NCBI RefSeq assembly: GCF_963678635.1 | Contig: NC_087062.1 | Span: 67,563,415-67,627,414 of the forward strand | Length of the DNA: 64,000 bases | Reading direction: 5' to 3' | From: Symsagittifera roscoffensis | Taxonomy: Eukaryota; Xenacoelomorpha; Acoela; Convolutidae | In this document: piece after piece, positions 1-30,880 of the stretch | Numbering within the stretch: position 1 is the first letter of the stretch | Layout of the letters: every line of letters begins with the position of its first letter | Position numbers and translations under genes: made by a program | Notes under the pieces: generated by a model | Database searches by the model: none | The model's input: only the letters and a program-made list of their open reading frames with translations | What the model was told of the DNA's origin: nothing

Positions 1-971
1 AGTGGCAATTATGTGAACTGTATCTCGCCTATCTCCAGTTTTCTGCTGTTTTTTTGATGTTTTCTTTTTCTGTGAAATCATGTCCGTATATAATCAGCGT
101 TCGTTGATTTCATTCAGAGTTTTTCCAGGTAATATGACTCATAGTAATTACCATGTATGATTGCGCAGAAAATATTTAGGCAAGGACGCAAAAATAAATA
201 AAAATTAGTGTTTTGTTATGTCAAAAACGTTAATTGCGGATGATGGTCAAAACTTTGCGTTTGACTGACAAAAAGTACCACTTAGATGATATTTGAGGCT
301 CAGTTAAACTAATTTGAATTAGTTTCAATTCTTGTCTCGAAACGAGTTGAGTTTACCGTTTGCACTTGCTGGTCCTAAAAATTACTCGATTTGGACATCA
401 AATAATTAACTAGAAGTGTTAATTGCGGGCCAAAACGGCAAACGACAAGTTGTCATGCGGTAAAGCTGGCATAGGAGAAGTTTTCATATGGGGCAATTTA
501 GTATATGGCAAGTTGGCATAAGGAAATTTGTCCTGGGGCAAATAGTCCTGACACCTAAGGTACAGTCTGATATCTTCATTGCCCCCACCTTTCCTGCGAA
601 CACCGATCACCAAAAAAATTAGATTTAGAATATTACACAAAGAGTTACGTAAAGTGTATTAAATTAACCGCCTTTTTAAAGCACTAAAACTTGCGAAATC
701 ACAAAATCAACCTGTACCTTTATCTTTTTGTACGTTTTTCCTGTACAAAAATTCTGTCACAGTAAGTTTTGAGCTACAAAAAATTTAGAAGTTCGAGTTT
801 TTAGAAATATTGCCCTTCACAGGATATAAATTGCAGCAGTAAACCCGATATATCATTGATCGAAATCAACACCTCGAATTTTAAACGCGCAAAAGAAAAC
901 AAAACGAAAATAATACTCATTTTACTTACACCATTAAAATACTCAACAATTTAAAAAAGAACCGGAAATTG

Positions 972-1512
972 AAAATCAGATACGCTCAAAAAATATCTCC
1001 TGCCATAAATTTTAAAGAGTTGCCAACAGAAGATGACTCATGTCGCCTTTCAATACATCAAGTAAATGAGTTATTTATCAAAGTATAGAACCCGGTTGCA
1101 AAACATTTTGCCTCGGATGTACAGTTAAAATTCGAGATTTACTGTGCAAAATTTAAAAAAATAAATATTTGAGTTTTTTTTTGTTATTTATTCTTTTTTA
1201 AAGCCAAATGATGGTCGATCATGCCTATTTCACTCATTTTCTTCGCGATCTGTGTTGCTGTTTGACGAAGATTGCCAATTCGTTCTTGAATTGATCCATG
1301 CAACGTTTCCTTGAAGCTGAATTGTGAAAAGCAGATACGCTCAAAAAATATCTATTGCCATAAATTTTAAAGAGTTGCCAACAGAAGATGACTCCTGTCG
1401 CCTTTCAATACACCAAGTAAATGAGTCATTTAAAAAAGTATAGACCCCGGTTGCAAAACATTTTGCCTCGCATGTGTAGTTGAAATTCGAGATTTACTGG
1501 GCAAAAAAAAAT
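972..1512. repeat. Direct duplication of about 187 bp
   Basis: Positions 972-1158 and 1326-1512 are near-identical direct copies. Both contain AGATACGCTCAAAAAATATC, then CATAAATTTTAAAGAGTTGC, and end in ATTCGAGATTTACTG. They differ by scattered substitutions and small indels. The spacer 1159-1325 is itself related to 2465-2600. Confidence 0.8.
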
Positions 1513-2610
1513 GTTTCACGAGGGAAAAAAGTTCATTCAAAAACAAATATTTTTTTTGAAAAACTGTTCTTCGCCGCAAACATCCTATTTTTCTAAACAT
1601 TTTACTCCAACAACTATTAGAAAAAAGGAAAACTGCAATCCAGTGTATATTTTCCAATCGCTCATGGTTAACTCAAAGAAACTTATACATCATCGATAGA
1701 GGTAAGCTTTTAAAAACCATATTTCAACCATGAATCGCATTTAAAAAAATTCATTCAAAATTTTTTTTGGAAGCCCAAAAAAGCGGTGCTCATTTTTACC
1801 TGTTTCGAGACTAATATTTACCGCAGATGAGATTACTAGATTCATAATTAATATTAACAATTTATGATAGTGTTTCCTTGTCACTTCTCCGCAAATTTTT
1901 TATTATATTTTTGGTGTTATTACTGCGATGGAGAATGTTGTGTTACTTGCACTGCAATCATAGCCAACAGACCGTAGGAAAAGTCAATGGTTGCAAGTCA
2001 AGAGAAAAACTGACTTACTTCAAAAAAACTCGACTTCCGCGTTCTAATTTCAATATAGATGTCCTAAAACCTCTTTCGATTTCTACGAAAGCTAATGATT
2101 AATATTTTTATGACAAAATCAGCCCAATTTGGGAAAACTGGATCCAAAAGAAAAGTTTTTTATTCATCTGGTAAATCTGAAATTTACAATGCACTTTTGA
2201 AACTAGAAGTTGATCACGTGTTTCGTGGCCTTTGTCTAGTTTTTACTCAATTCATGAAGGTCAAAACAATCTGCGATAGTGGTTCAACTGGCTATCCTTG
2301 TTCCGACCATTGAAAATGGTGAGGAGCTTTGTATTCGGGTGTTTTAGTTTTTTCTTTGTTTTACACGCAAAATAATCATTGGAATGGCTCGAATATTTTA
2401 AAGGTCATTTAAGACGTGATTCGAACATTTAAAAATTTATCAAAATCAAAATCATGTGCAAAATTAAAAAATATATATTTGAGTTTTTTTTTCATTTTTT
2501 GTTATATATTCTTTTTTAAAGCCAAATGATGTCGATCATGCCTAGTCCACTCATTTTCTTCGCGATTTGTGTTTCTGTTTAACGAAGATTGCCGATTGCT
2601 GAACTGTGAA
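1148..2610. repeat. Second direct duplication (about 1148-1285 and 2455-2600)
   Basis: Both copies contain TATTTGAGTTTTTTTTT, then TTCTTTTTTAAAGCCAAATG, a shared GTCGATCATGCCTA and CACTCATTTTCTTCGCGAT. Between them lies one copy of the dispersed repeat of the PKC locus. The arrangement points to repeated local duplication or to a composite repeat. Confidence 0.7.
1953..2330 (+). repeat. Dispersed repeat family, copy 1
   Basis: This copy starts at an AGCCAACAGACcGTaGGAAAAG-like segment. It goes on through AAAATCAGCCCAATTTGGGA, then AACTGGATC, then GGTAAATCTGAAA and AGAAGTTGATCACGTGTTTCG. The same ordered blocks recur at about 5598, 7098, 9801 and, in a shortened form, 13862. No coding capacity is evident. 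Confidence 0.6.
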
Positions 2611-3322
2611 AACTTTAGGAGGTAAACAATTAAATTTAAATTAATTTTACCGACTATCGTGTAAAATTGAAATTAAGGATTGAAAATTTATTAAATATGC
2701 ACTTTACAACATTTACACATTCCGAGAAGAGCAACACGACCATCGAAACTATCCATCTCACGGCCCCTCTCAGAAGCTACCGAACGGATCTCGTTCAAAC
2801 TAACGCCATTTACAAGGCAGAGAGAGATTTCTCACAATCATCAGTAAAACTTGAAGAAAGGCGCGGTAGTTTCAGAGAAGAAGCTAGTTCAATGCTCAAA
2901 GTGACGATGGAAAGAAAAATCAAAAGCAGAGAGTCAACATCATTTTACTCAAGTGGAGGACTATCAAATAATTTGATTAATAAATTATACTGTTTATACG
3001 TAACGTAGTAGTAAACTATTAATGCTATAAACCACAGAAATTACGAGAGATGAATACGACAAATCGACAATGTCGTCTGGCTTACTTTGTAAACTGACTA
3101 ATTAATCAAAATCAAATTTTTATATCATCCGTATTTTTAAAAGCTCTGTATTTTGAAAATTGCTATAAAATTAAACTATGAGATTGCACGTTACTTAAAT
3201 TGCTGGGTTCTGGCTGCAATATACTTGCTACACTATCCCTTTGCATAAAATCTGATTTTAAGTTTGTCTCTCGTATTAGATTTGATTAGAAGGTAGATTT
3301 TTTCACTACTAGTAGTTCATTT

Positions 3323-3401
3323 AACCTTTACTTTTGCATACACCTTTACCTTTTGCATACACCTTTACCTTTTGCATAACCTTTACCTTTACTTTTGCAT
3401 A
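3323..3401. repeat. 19-bp tandem repeat, about four units
   Basis: The unit is close to ACCTTTACCTTTTGCATAC and is repeated head to tail. The last unit is variant, with an extra CCTTTA. This is a minisatellite-like tract with no coding significance that I can see. Confidence 0.85.
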
Positions 3402-5045
3402 TTTCTCTTTCTCTTGCAAAAAAACAGTAGCACTTGTGTCAAAACTTGATAATTTCAACCTTATCTTATCAACAATATCAACCTCAACCTTTCTTGAAAC
3501 CTTAAATTCTACGTACAGTAGAAAAAAGGCGCGATTTTCTTATTAAAATGCCATCAATCAAAAATTGGAAGCCTTATCTGTGAATTGCCTAAAATTGAAC
3601 TCACAGCCAATAATCAGAAACCTACAACATTCTCCTGCCTTTGGATTAGCTTTGAGAGACAATCTCAGCCAAAACTGCACTGCTTCTGATTTTTTATATG
3701 AAAAGTCAACTAAATTGAATAAAAACTTTGTACCATCTGAAACGTGGAGCATGTATTACGTGCGAATTTTAGGCTGGCATAAATTGAGACAATCATTTCA
3801 TGTAATTATTCAATGATGCTACTTCACAGCCATATTAGAAAACGTATCAAGCAATCGCTTTCAGGAAATTTCTGTTTGAAAAAAGTATATATTGATTTTA
3901 ATTTTAGTTTTTAAGTTTCAGATGGCCGTAAGCACAGATGGAACTTTAGATGTCAATTAGGCGCATGAGGTAACAAATTATATTGTATGATTGAACTGAA
4001 GTTACATAATCAGGACAGCCAAGCAGCAGCTCAACGGAAATTTGCAGAAGAATCTTCGAGAACTAAATTATCACAGGGGCTCAACTGGACTTCTTACATA
4101 CACAAGCGAACAAAAACGTACAATAAAATCAGATATCATAGCTTAAAATCTTCGTAGAAGCAAAAGGGCGAAATCTTACTAAAAATGATCCCATAAACAC
4201 TTAATTTGCTTCGCTTGTGTTAATTATAAAATGATTATTGCACTATAAATTACCGCATTGACGAACTTGGTAGGTTGAGCAGACTATAAAATTGCATTTG
4301 ATATTTTTTCTCTAATTTGAATTAATTTAAAATAAGAGTTTGATTTAAAAAAGAATTTCAATTTTACAAAGAGGAGGATATTGTAGTTAACTAGAGTGGC
4401 TTAAGATTTAGTATTAATACTCGAATTTGCAGGAGCATCAAATGCTCCGCGCATGCAATTGATGAAAAATGTTTGCTATAGTTATACTATAGAAACCACA
4501 ATTTAATAAATTAATTTCTAATTTTCAAACAAAGTTTTATCGAGCTATATTTCATTTTTAATTTCATTTGCGAATTGAGTTTCCGTCTGATGACAAATGG
4601 GGATTCATGCTGGCAATAGACTCAAGTGTTGCTTCCCTTCTACAATTTGATCAACAAAACACTCCATAAATTTATTCATGAGAGGAGAGATAGAGAGAAG
4701 ACCATCACACTTCATGACCATCTTTTGCTCAGCTTCAGAGAACGTAGAATCCTCTCTGGACTTTTTCAGTGTTGTGGCGTGGCGTTTAATGAGGATGGAA
4801 TCCCAAAATTGATTTCGAAGAACACTATGGGAGGTTACTAGTCTGACTCTCAGACTCCAGCTAATGATCGGGCAGTGTTACAAATAAGTTTGTTTTGCAG
4901 AAAAGAATAGCTCAAATCCAAGTATTACCAAGACTAGATATAAACAGAAAGATATACGATACAAAATCAGACAGCACCTCCTCCACGCAATCTGTCTGCT
5001 GCTGCTGTTGTTGCTATCTGGTTCGGGTGTCTACTTTGCTGCATG

Positions 5046-22702
<17,657 letters not shown>

Positions 22703-23088
22703 GTTGAAAATAGGCTATTCAACGTTTTAGAACACTTTCTAGCTATTTGGCATTGCCTTGCCTCAAACCTGGTTAGATTTCTTCACTCCTGATCTGAAAC
22801 CATACATTTTGCTAGAAAAAGTTGAATTAACATTGTTATAGAACTGCTTAAGAGATAATGAATATTTAATTGAAGCACAGAACTAGGTTTAAGGGGCATG
22901 AAGCAGACAGCACACACTTCTGAAAATCTTCGTTTCAATGTTCGTCTTTCATTGAACACACAAAACGAAACGGGCAAACATGTGCTTCCGCAACCACAAG
23001 CGATACAAAAATATATACTATATGAAGCAGAATTTTTAACTTTTTTAAATGACTATTTTGAACCCACTAATTTTCAATACTTAACAAG

Positions 23089-23217
23089 ATCAATATGTTC
23101 TCAATTATACTTTAAAATCATGAAAGCTCATTTGACAAACGATGGAATTATAAGATCAATATTTTCTTCATTATATTTTAAAACCATGAAAGCTCATTTG
23201 ACAAACGATGGAATTAT
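23089..23217. repeat. Tandem duplication, two units of about 65 bp
   Basis: The units 23089-23152 and 23153-23217 share AGATCAATAT, then TCATGAAAGCTCATTTGACA, AACGATGGAATTAT. They differ at a few bases. The unit length is not an exact multiple of three throughout, but the local frame reads the same peptide (AHLTNDGII) twice. Confidence 0.8.
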
Positions 23218-24900
23218 TTGTAGAAGAGGAAAAACTCAATTACCTGCACTGCACCATTACGGGAATAGACGGAAATGACTTTGAACTATAGGAAAAGTTG
23301 TTTAAATCAGAAAAAAAGGCTATTGGAAAATTTATGATTTGGAACGCCGACAAACAATGAACAGATAAATGATAGAACGAAAATTAAGAACCCAAGCTGA
23401 AAGTTTCCAGAAATTAGGTTGTTAATCGGACGCGAACCTGACCTTGGTCGTTTCAAGCATGTATCCATGAGAAGATAAGTTAAGCAGGAAAATTAAGCAG
23501 ACATTATGATTACGTATCTAGAAAAATGATTAAGTATGAAAAAAAAACCCACATGCACAGATAATTGACCAGTATTAGGCCATAAGCTGAAAAACTATGA
23601 ACACCAGCTTCGCTATAATAAAAAAAAACAGTTGGCAATTCAAAAACTTGAAAAATAGGGCGACGAAAACAGAAACGCAAACCACGAATCCCAACAAAAA
23701 GAGATATCTCATTTCACGCAAAAAAAAGGTTGGTTTTGCACATAATTAGCCAATTACTCTTCTCTCTTCTTTGTGAAAATCCGCTCTTAATACAACTATC
23801 GTCCTTCCAAAAAACGAGAAAAAAATCAAGAACTTCATTAGTCTTTTATATGAACCAGGCAGGGGCGGATTTACGAGCCAACTCCGTCACTAACCAAAAG
23901 GTCCTCAACCAAAGGTATTTATTATTTTATGACATCCATTTCCGGCGGACCAACCCTAAAATTTGTCTAAAGGCGCCTTGAGCGCCAATATATTTTAATT
24001 TTGAAGGGGAGCGTGCGCCGAAAACACTGCTGTTTTGATAAAAAAAATTTCCAAAAATTTTCCTACCGCGCGAAAATTTTTGTTGAAATAGGGTCGTATA
24101 GTGTTCTGAGAGCACTCGGAAAATCAAATAGGTCGACCTAAAAACTTTTTCCTGCTTGGTGTGATAAAAGGATCTGAACGAAAAACAAGAGCTTAGGAAT
24201 ATTCGGCAGTCTTAGTCAAACAGCCAACTTGAAAAACAGTGCTGTAAAAAAATGAATAGAAAAACAAAAAATTGTTTAAAAAAACGGTTTTTTAGGCCAA
24301 AATTTTCCTTTTTTGAAACTTTTGACTCGACTAAAGCTAAATTTTCACGGATTAAATCAAGCAAACATAAGCTTCAGTGAGCCAGCTCGCTCACCTTATT
24401 TGCTCGAAATTAGGCTAAACATCAAAATTTTCAAACAGGTTTTTTCGACAACGAGAATTTTTTTCAAATTTTTTTTATGTCCTTTGAATTACGACTGAAA
24501 TGATTTTCACATGATATATCACTCGACCCATTCAGATGTTTATTTGCGGTTCCTGACTATGCGTAGAAAACAAGAAAAAATGAAAAGACAACAAACACAC
24601 CCGATTACAAAAATCCTCCCGAATATACGTTGTTAGACGCCCATTGCGTCGAAGACAATAAACCACCAGAAATTGGCACACAGAGCAAAGCCGAGCTTCG
24701 CACCACTTGCGATACAAAGCAAAACAGCCACTAAATCGAAAAAGAAAAAATCAGAAATGTCTAAAACTATCTAAACGAATTCAAAATCCTCCCGAAGTAT
24801 CAAAGACTCACACCAAGACAATAGACTGTAAAAAACAATCAGCAGAAAACTTACCAAGCTGTAAGCAGGCCGAAAATAAATACCTGAAAGGGAACCCTTT

Positions 24901-25235
24901 AAGCCGAAAAAAAATCAAAAAACTTAGAAACTAATAAAAAATATTTTTCCCCATCCCTTTCAATACATTAAAGCACACAAAAACTTTTTTCGCTCATCAA
25001 GCGACAAAATATGAGGCCAATAAGCCAATATAAATTAGGCCGAAAATTATCAACCCGAGAAAAAAAAAGAAAAACCAAAAATTGAAATTAAAAAAGACTT
25101 AAAAACTAATTAAAAGTTGTTTATGCCCCATCCCCTTCAATACACACGCGCACAATTTTTTCGATAATTAAACGACAAAATTTGAGGCCAAAAAGCCGAT
25201 ATAAAACAGGTCAAAATTTATTAAACCGAGAAAAA
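24901..25235. repeat. Tandem duplication of a SINE-tail-like segment
   Basis: Two units of roughly 160-170 bp both run through ACTAATnAAAA, then CCCATCCC, TTCAATACA, a CGACAAAAT and GAGGCCAA core, then AAGCCnATATAAA and AACCGAG. The motif composition matches the AGCCGA-rich tails of the SINEs in this window. Confidence 0.6.
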
Positions 25236-25584
25236 AGCGAAGAAAATTTTTTTTAAAGTTGGTAAAACTACAACCAACCTAAAAAGCAAATTTCGAATAG
25301 GACGGATATTCAAATTGTAACATGCTCAAAATAAGTCTGCTGCATTTTCCAACAGAGAGACGACTGCTGCAGTTCAAATTGCAACGTGCTGAAAATGGAT
25401 ATCTTGAAATTGGAGATCTTCCGATGGACAAAGTTGTTTACCGGAAAAAGTGTAGTACCCGTTTGCAATACCCTTGCTTTTACTGAACAATTCAGTTTTG
25501 AAACTTTGAACTTGTGTATTAACACACAAAACACCTGAATTTTTATAATGAACCGTTTTTTACCCTTAAAGCTGGGCACAATAA

Positions 25585-25905
25585 GGATATTAAGCTGATA
25601 AATTATAGGCCGAATCCGTTCAGGCCGGAAAAAGCTTTTAAGCGAGAAAAAAGAGGAAAATATACAAAATCAAATCTCTTAATTTCACTAATAAGAGGAT
25701 TAAATAAAAAAACTGCATATACGATGAAAATTTGGCGATGAGGCAACTAAGCCGACAACTCATAAGCAGAAAAACGAAAGTACTGCAAACGAAACTTCGT
25801 AGATACTGCAAAAAAGGTCTGGGATGACTGAAACCCATAACCTTAAGGTGCAAAGACAACCGCGTTACCTCTAGGCCAAGTGGGAAGAAGCTTTGAAGTT
25901 GCAAA
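25585..25905 (-). repeat. tRNA-derived SINE, copy 3
   Basis: The minus-strand head (about 25815-25895) reads CTTGGCCTAGAGGTAACGC, then CTTTGCACCTTAAGG, then a box B-like GGGTTTCAGTC. The tail includes AAGCTGATAAATTATAGGCC and GCCGGAAAAAG. The head is very close to that of copy 1 at 9281-9615. Confidence 0.65.
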
Positions 25906-27424
25906 GGGTCACTAATAAAGCAACTTCAATTGCTTTGAATCGATTGTTCATCAGCCAGTTCATTCTGGCTATTCTGGCATCTCTCCAGCTTTATTAAAAA
26001 GTCAGTACTCTAAAGCATTTCTTTTCGAATTTTACCGAGATTTGTAAGACTAGCTCGCACAAGTGAATATAACGAGTTTCAGTTGCTCCTGCTGTACTAC
26101 CCTAATGAACTTCACACATTTTGAAACTCAGCAGAACTGCAGCACTCTGCCAACTCAAGGTTACACGGAACTCAAGCACACCCCAACCCAAAAACCGTTC
26201 AAGAGCAGAGAAAGGTAGCTGCCTGTAGTTTGTAACTAGTTATGCAATGGTTCGGCAAATAAAGTTCCAATGAAACGAGAGAAGGCAAGAAATAGAAGAA
26301 TATCTTATCAACCAAAATTCTATCTATACTATAATCGAATCCAACACCAATCATCAAAGCTATGCCAGATTTTTGGATAATTTGTTCTTTCCATAAGTGT
26401 CTACCGATGCTGGAGAAAGAAATTAGACTAATCACGCTGGGCTGGAAACTTTCAAAGAAGATGAGCATATAATTATCATACTTGCCTAATAAACTTATAA
26501 AATAGATATGCTAGGAGGAAGAGCCGAGCAGAAAAACCGAAGAGCCTAAAAACCAAACAACAACTGGCGGAACAAGTATTGGATGCGACTCATGCCAATT
26601 ATGGTTATATTCTTTGTGCGTCAAACTGACGCAAGCAGAAGCCGATGTGGTATGAAAAATCTTGCCTGCAAATTGCACTGTTCAACATCAGTGCAATCAA
26701 ACAGAAAAGTCTACTAAATCAAAAGAAAACTCAGGAGGAAATTCAGGAAGCAAAGGAAGCTGTAGTAGCTAACTCCCATGATATCATAAATTTTTCTCAT
26801 GCGAACTTTAGCGGGTGTTGAAGTTAAATTTGGTAGTGTTCTAAGCAGTTCTAAAAAGTGAGTTAACTCTTAAACTTGCTATCAAACAAATCAGATTCAG
26901 ATATTCCTTTACAAAAACTGATATCAAACACTGGCGAAGAATCTGTCGTACAAAAAATGGAGGCAAACCCGGTAGCAAAAATGTAGGCAAAAAAACAACC
27001 AATATTTTATCACATTACATCACTAATCACTTCTTGACCGAATACTTTGGAAAAAAGAGTTGACTATGATTCCATGTATAGTTTTTGAAATGAGATCCAA
27101 TTTTTTGAAATTAGATCCAATTTTTTCTCAAACGCTTCCGATTTAAGTCCACGTTGGACTATAACTGGTTCAGTTAACAGTTCCGATTGCGCGGCTAGTT
27201 TGAAAGGAAATCTGAGAAACCCCGGAGCCGGTTGATAGACGCGCGCGGCACAGCCTTAAAACCAAAAAATTCTGGCCTGAACTGATTCTTATTGTTGGTT
27301 TGACCCTGGCCGCTTTGACCCTGACCGTTGACAAAATAGGAAAAAATAGAACCTTTTAAATCTCCCTAGGCTTGTGGCCTTGAGATAGCGAAGAAAGAGG
27401 CTAACTTTGGTTTTATGGCTGTTT

Positions 27425-30400
27425 TGTGATTTCCGCTAATTATTAAACGCGGTAACGATAAAAAACGCATACCCTATCCCATGAATTGATGAGTCTTTCT
27501 TCACAGAGACAACTTTCTTCACGACTTTGGATTTGGGTTCTGCCTTTTGGCAGATGCCCCTGAGAAAGCACGATTGAGAAAAGACAGGCTTTACATGCGA
27601 GCTGAGACTGTCCTAGTGGGAAACGATGCCCTTACGACTGTGCTATGCGACAGTAACATTGCTAGGTTAATGGCCCAGGCACTTAATTATGTAACAAAAA
27701 ACGGAAACCTGATATATTAAGCTGCGTTGACGACGTTGTGATTGCAACACCACACTGGAAGATAATTTAGGAATACTGGACGAAGTCTTCACTCGCATGC
27801 AACAAACGCACACATGTGCAAACCGTCAAAACGCGAAATCCTGAATGCTTCCATAAAAAAAAACATCTGAGTCGCATGGTGGGTAGTCACGGAATCAGAC
27901 CTGATCATGATGCAGCCGAAGCAGTGTTGACAAAAAAGCAGCAAAATTGACACCCAATAATGACTAATAATAATCCCAATGCAGCCAGTGATATGAAACA
28001 AAGGGAAAAAATTCACCTAGAACGAGGAAGCGCAGGTTTCCCTGGAAAACATCAAACGTGAGCTCTGCGAGGCTCAGATCCTCGACATGCCACGGAGAAA
28101 TCGATGTTCGTTATATACACTGATGCCCCTGTGGTAGCAGTTTTGTGAATACCGCACGAGGAACAGAACTGGATGACCCTCCTGCGACAATTAGTTACTT
28201 TTTACTGAAAACGAGTTACAATATTTCGCACCAAAGGCACAAATATTTACAGTTATCACTTTTGTTGAAAACTGTGGAGCATAGTCAATGAGCTGTCTTT
28301 TTGAGCTACCCGTTGACAAATGAGCCCTTGCATAGTTGAAAATGTACTTGAAAGATCAAAACTATATTGGTCGCTGGATAGTTAGACTGTATGGCTACCA
28401 TATGATCAATGAATATAGAATAGAGTGCACGACAAATATCAATTTGCTGGAAATTTCAAGAAGAAAACGGAATTCTACGAACGACTCGAAGAAAAATGAG
28501 ACCAACTGGCAGAAATAAAGATGTATTCTCCTTTTAGATAAAAAAAATAAATGACCTCTCAGTAGGTGGCTTGACAAATCAGGACACCCCATAACGGGAG
28601 TTCTTGGGCTTCCTGTCAAAAAGAATGCTGAAACAAAATTTTTAGCAAAGGGTGACCCATCAACGTGGATTTACTTCTGCACTCAAAGCTGAATCAACAA
28701 GAGCTCACCAGAATACGTATCAAAAGCAGCCCAGTGCTGAAAAGAAAGACGAACTTGGCACCGAACGTCAAGCGCAAAATTCACAATTTGTCTAATAAAA
28801 AACTGAAAGTGCGGATTTTTATTAAACTGGGGCTATGAGGCGACTGACAGCTTCTGAAAAAAACAGACATCAGACCAGCAATGATTCGGAGTCATCAGGT
28901 CGAGCAGGCTTGCCAGTCAATCGTACACCAGTAAGTGATTTGAAAATCGAAGGAAGTTTGGACATGAAAGTTGAAAGAATATCAGGATGAGATCTTTCTA
29001 CAGAATCAGAGAAGCAATATCATTCAGAAAACTAGAATGGAATGGAGAGTGTAGTTCGTTGAAACCAAACCAGGCTCTGAGTCGGATAGGTTTTTGATCC
29101 AGGGATGAAACATATCCGGATGTCGGATTAAGGAAGGGATACTTACTCAAAAAAGCCCGGTGAGTCAGTAAAAGAACGCTCTTAGAATGAGATTTTGCCC
29201 GGGAACTCAAAAACCAAAAGGCTGAAACCTTGAGAAATACGTCTGAGACTACTTCTAACTCCAATATATCCAAAGTAGCAAAACTTCGTCATTAGTGTAA
29301 GCAGAGTGGATTAGATAGGGAATTATAGGAAAACCTTGATCGAGACAGATATACCACATATGAGGTGGGTACTGTGAAGTATCAAGCTGCAGATAAGATC
29401 TTTATATCGAAGTATCTGACTAGGCTGCTCCCACATGCTACTGTCGTCCGCACAATTCTGAAACTATCAGAACAAGAGATAACACAACTGATGAAAATGG
29501 GGTGTGTCAAAACTATGGACGGTGCATAGGCTCCTGAGAAAATCAATGAACTGCTGCATGCAATGAAAACTTAATTAACGCGACATATCGACTATCAGAT
29601 CCAATATGGGCTCATTGAATAGATACAAAAAGGAGCAATTTCAAAAAAAATGGAATCATATTGGAGCACCCAACAAAATTAGAAAACAAAATTTATATGA
29701 TAAGCAAACATTTTTATGTGAAGAAAAGAGTAGTTAAACTTTGAAAAGTTGGAGTTGTGGCCAGCAAACGGAAAATGAAAGAGAAAAACCTATTCAAATA
29801 TAGTATGCATACTATTGCCACAGTTGGAATACGTTGCCACAATTATACCAAACAGATTGCTATTTGGCTCATAAAAAAAAACATTTCCGACAAAAATCTA
29901 GAAAACGAAGGAAAAAGACAGCTCCGCAATTCTTCGTCCGCGACGTCATAAAGATGCAAGGATGACTAAATGATATGCACAGAAGGAACACATAGCCGGC
30001 ACGAGTGATACAATAGCGTTTCGGCAGAAGAACACTCTTGGGTCTGACTGGAAAAAACTCCCCGAAAGGAACCATAAATTCGCTAAAATTTGGCGTGGCT
30101 CATTCAAAATCAACTTTGTAAACAAAACTGGCTGCTTTGGTTGGTTGAGCAATGTAAGTGCTAATCTGATGACAATAGTAAGCCACGCATTGCTTCGTCG
30201 GATGAATGACGCATTCCAGCAGACATGCATCGAAATGATTACATGATCCTTGTAATGAAAGTATATAAAATCACGATGATGGATTTGTCGTTGAAAAAAG
30301 GTGCTAAATGATGTACTGGAAACAGTTGATCGCCTCAATGAGATAAATATTGCATACGAATTTGCATTGGCCGATGACAGGAAGACCGCTGAAGTTTGAA

Positions 30401-30880
30401 CGAGAAACTGAAAAAAGAAACGATCAATATTTAACGCACTCAAGGGTACTTCAATGGCTCCGTGGCCTCCTACTGAACCCCCAAAGGAAACCTTTCTGCT
30501 CATCCAAAATATCACCCAAACTAACAAAAAAAACATCAGCCATGATATCAGTGCATCCAACGGGTCGCTCTAGATGGACCTCTATGCATAGCTGATTCCA
30601 ATCTCGATCTGCTTCGTCATAGGCAATCGACAGGGACGACAAAGAATTTTTGGTCCGAGAATTGACGCTAAGGCTCACCCATCTCAAAAAATTGACTATG
30701 AAACGGTTAAAATTGGCGACGGAAACAGAATAAATAAAGACAAAGGGAGACAACCTTAAGCATTTTGACGTCCTGTATCCATACTCGAACAAAATAATTG
30801 TCAGTGACATTGACCTTTCACGAAGGAAACGCACATACGCCTTCGTTACAACCGCGGATGTGAGCTTTAAGGAGGGGAGA
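27425..30880 (+). pseudogene. Decayed Ty3/Gypsy pol copy related to the intact element
   Basis: Plus-strand frames with many stops and shifts retain, in order, reverse transcriptase (TLDLGSAFWQMPLRK near 27520), RNase H end (YIGRWIVRLYGYHMINEY near 28360), the linker (RWLDKSGHPI near 28570; YQAADKIFISKYL near 29380; KMKEKNLFKYSMHTIA near 29770), a GPY/F-like stretch (KNSPKGTINSLKF near 30060), and the C-terminal extension (LVRELTLRLTHLKKLTMKRL then YPYSNKIIVSDIDL near 30650-30840). Each matches a segment of the 3200-residue ORF at 37177-46779 in order. The copy lies opposite in orientation to the intact element. No gag, LTR or second ORF was found with it. Confidence 0.8.

Larger units (their letters stand above)
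1..5045. other. 3' flank of the PKC gene; no supported gene
   Basis: This AT-rich stretch lies downstream of the PKC stop codon. Open frames here are short, and I recognise none, including a 113-codon plus-strand frame at 2667-3008. It contains two pairs of direct duplications, one copy of the dispersed repeat found in the PKC introns and a 19-bp tandem repeat, each listed separately. Part of the region next to 5045 is probably PKC 3' untranslated sequence, but I could not fix a polyadenylation site. Confidence 0.5.
22703..27424. other. 5' flank of the PKC gene; repeats only
   Basis: The PKC promoter and any 5' untranslated exons should lie here, but I could not identify them. A 126-codon plus-strand frame at 22898-23278 contains a 66-bp tandem duplication and resembles no protein I recognise. 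The rest is AT-rich, with a SINE, a SINE-tail duplication and MITE-like fragments. From about 26500 some sequence may be upstream decay of the Gypsy copy at 27425, but I saw no clear protein match. Confidence 0.5.

Noticed and set aside
2667-3008. 113-codon plus-strand open frame downstream of PKC
   Set aside because: No recognisable motif, AT-rich composition like its surroundings and no neighbouring exon to join; probably chance.
22898-23278. 126-codon plus-strand open frame upstream of PKC
   Set aside because: Low-complexity content created partly by a tandem duplication; no homology recognised and no splice context.
29946-30560. 204-codon minus-strand open frame, also present at 59456-60070
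   Set aside because: It lies opposite the decayed Gypsy pol, whose plus-strand reading explains the segment. Its presence in both places follows from the segmental duplication.
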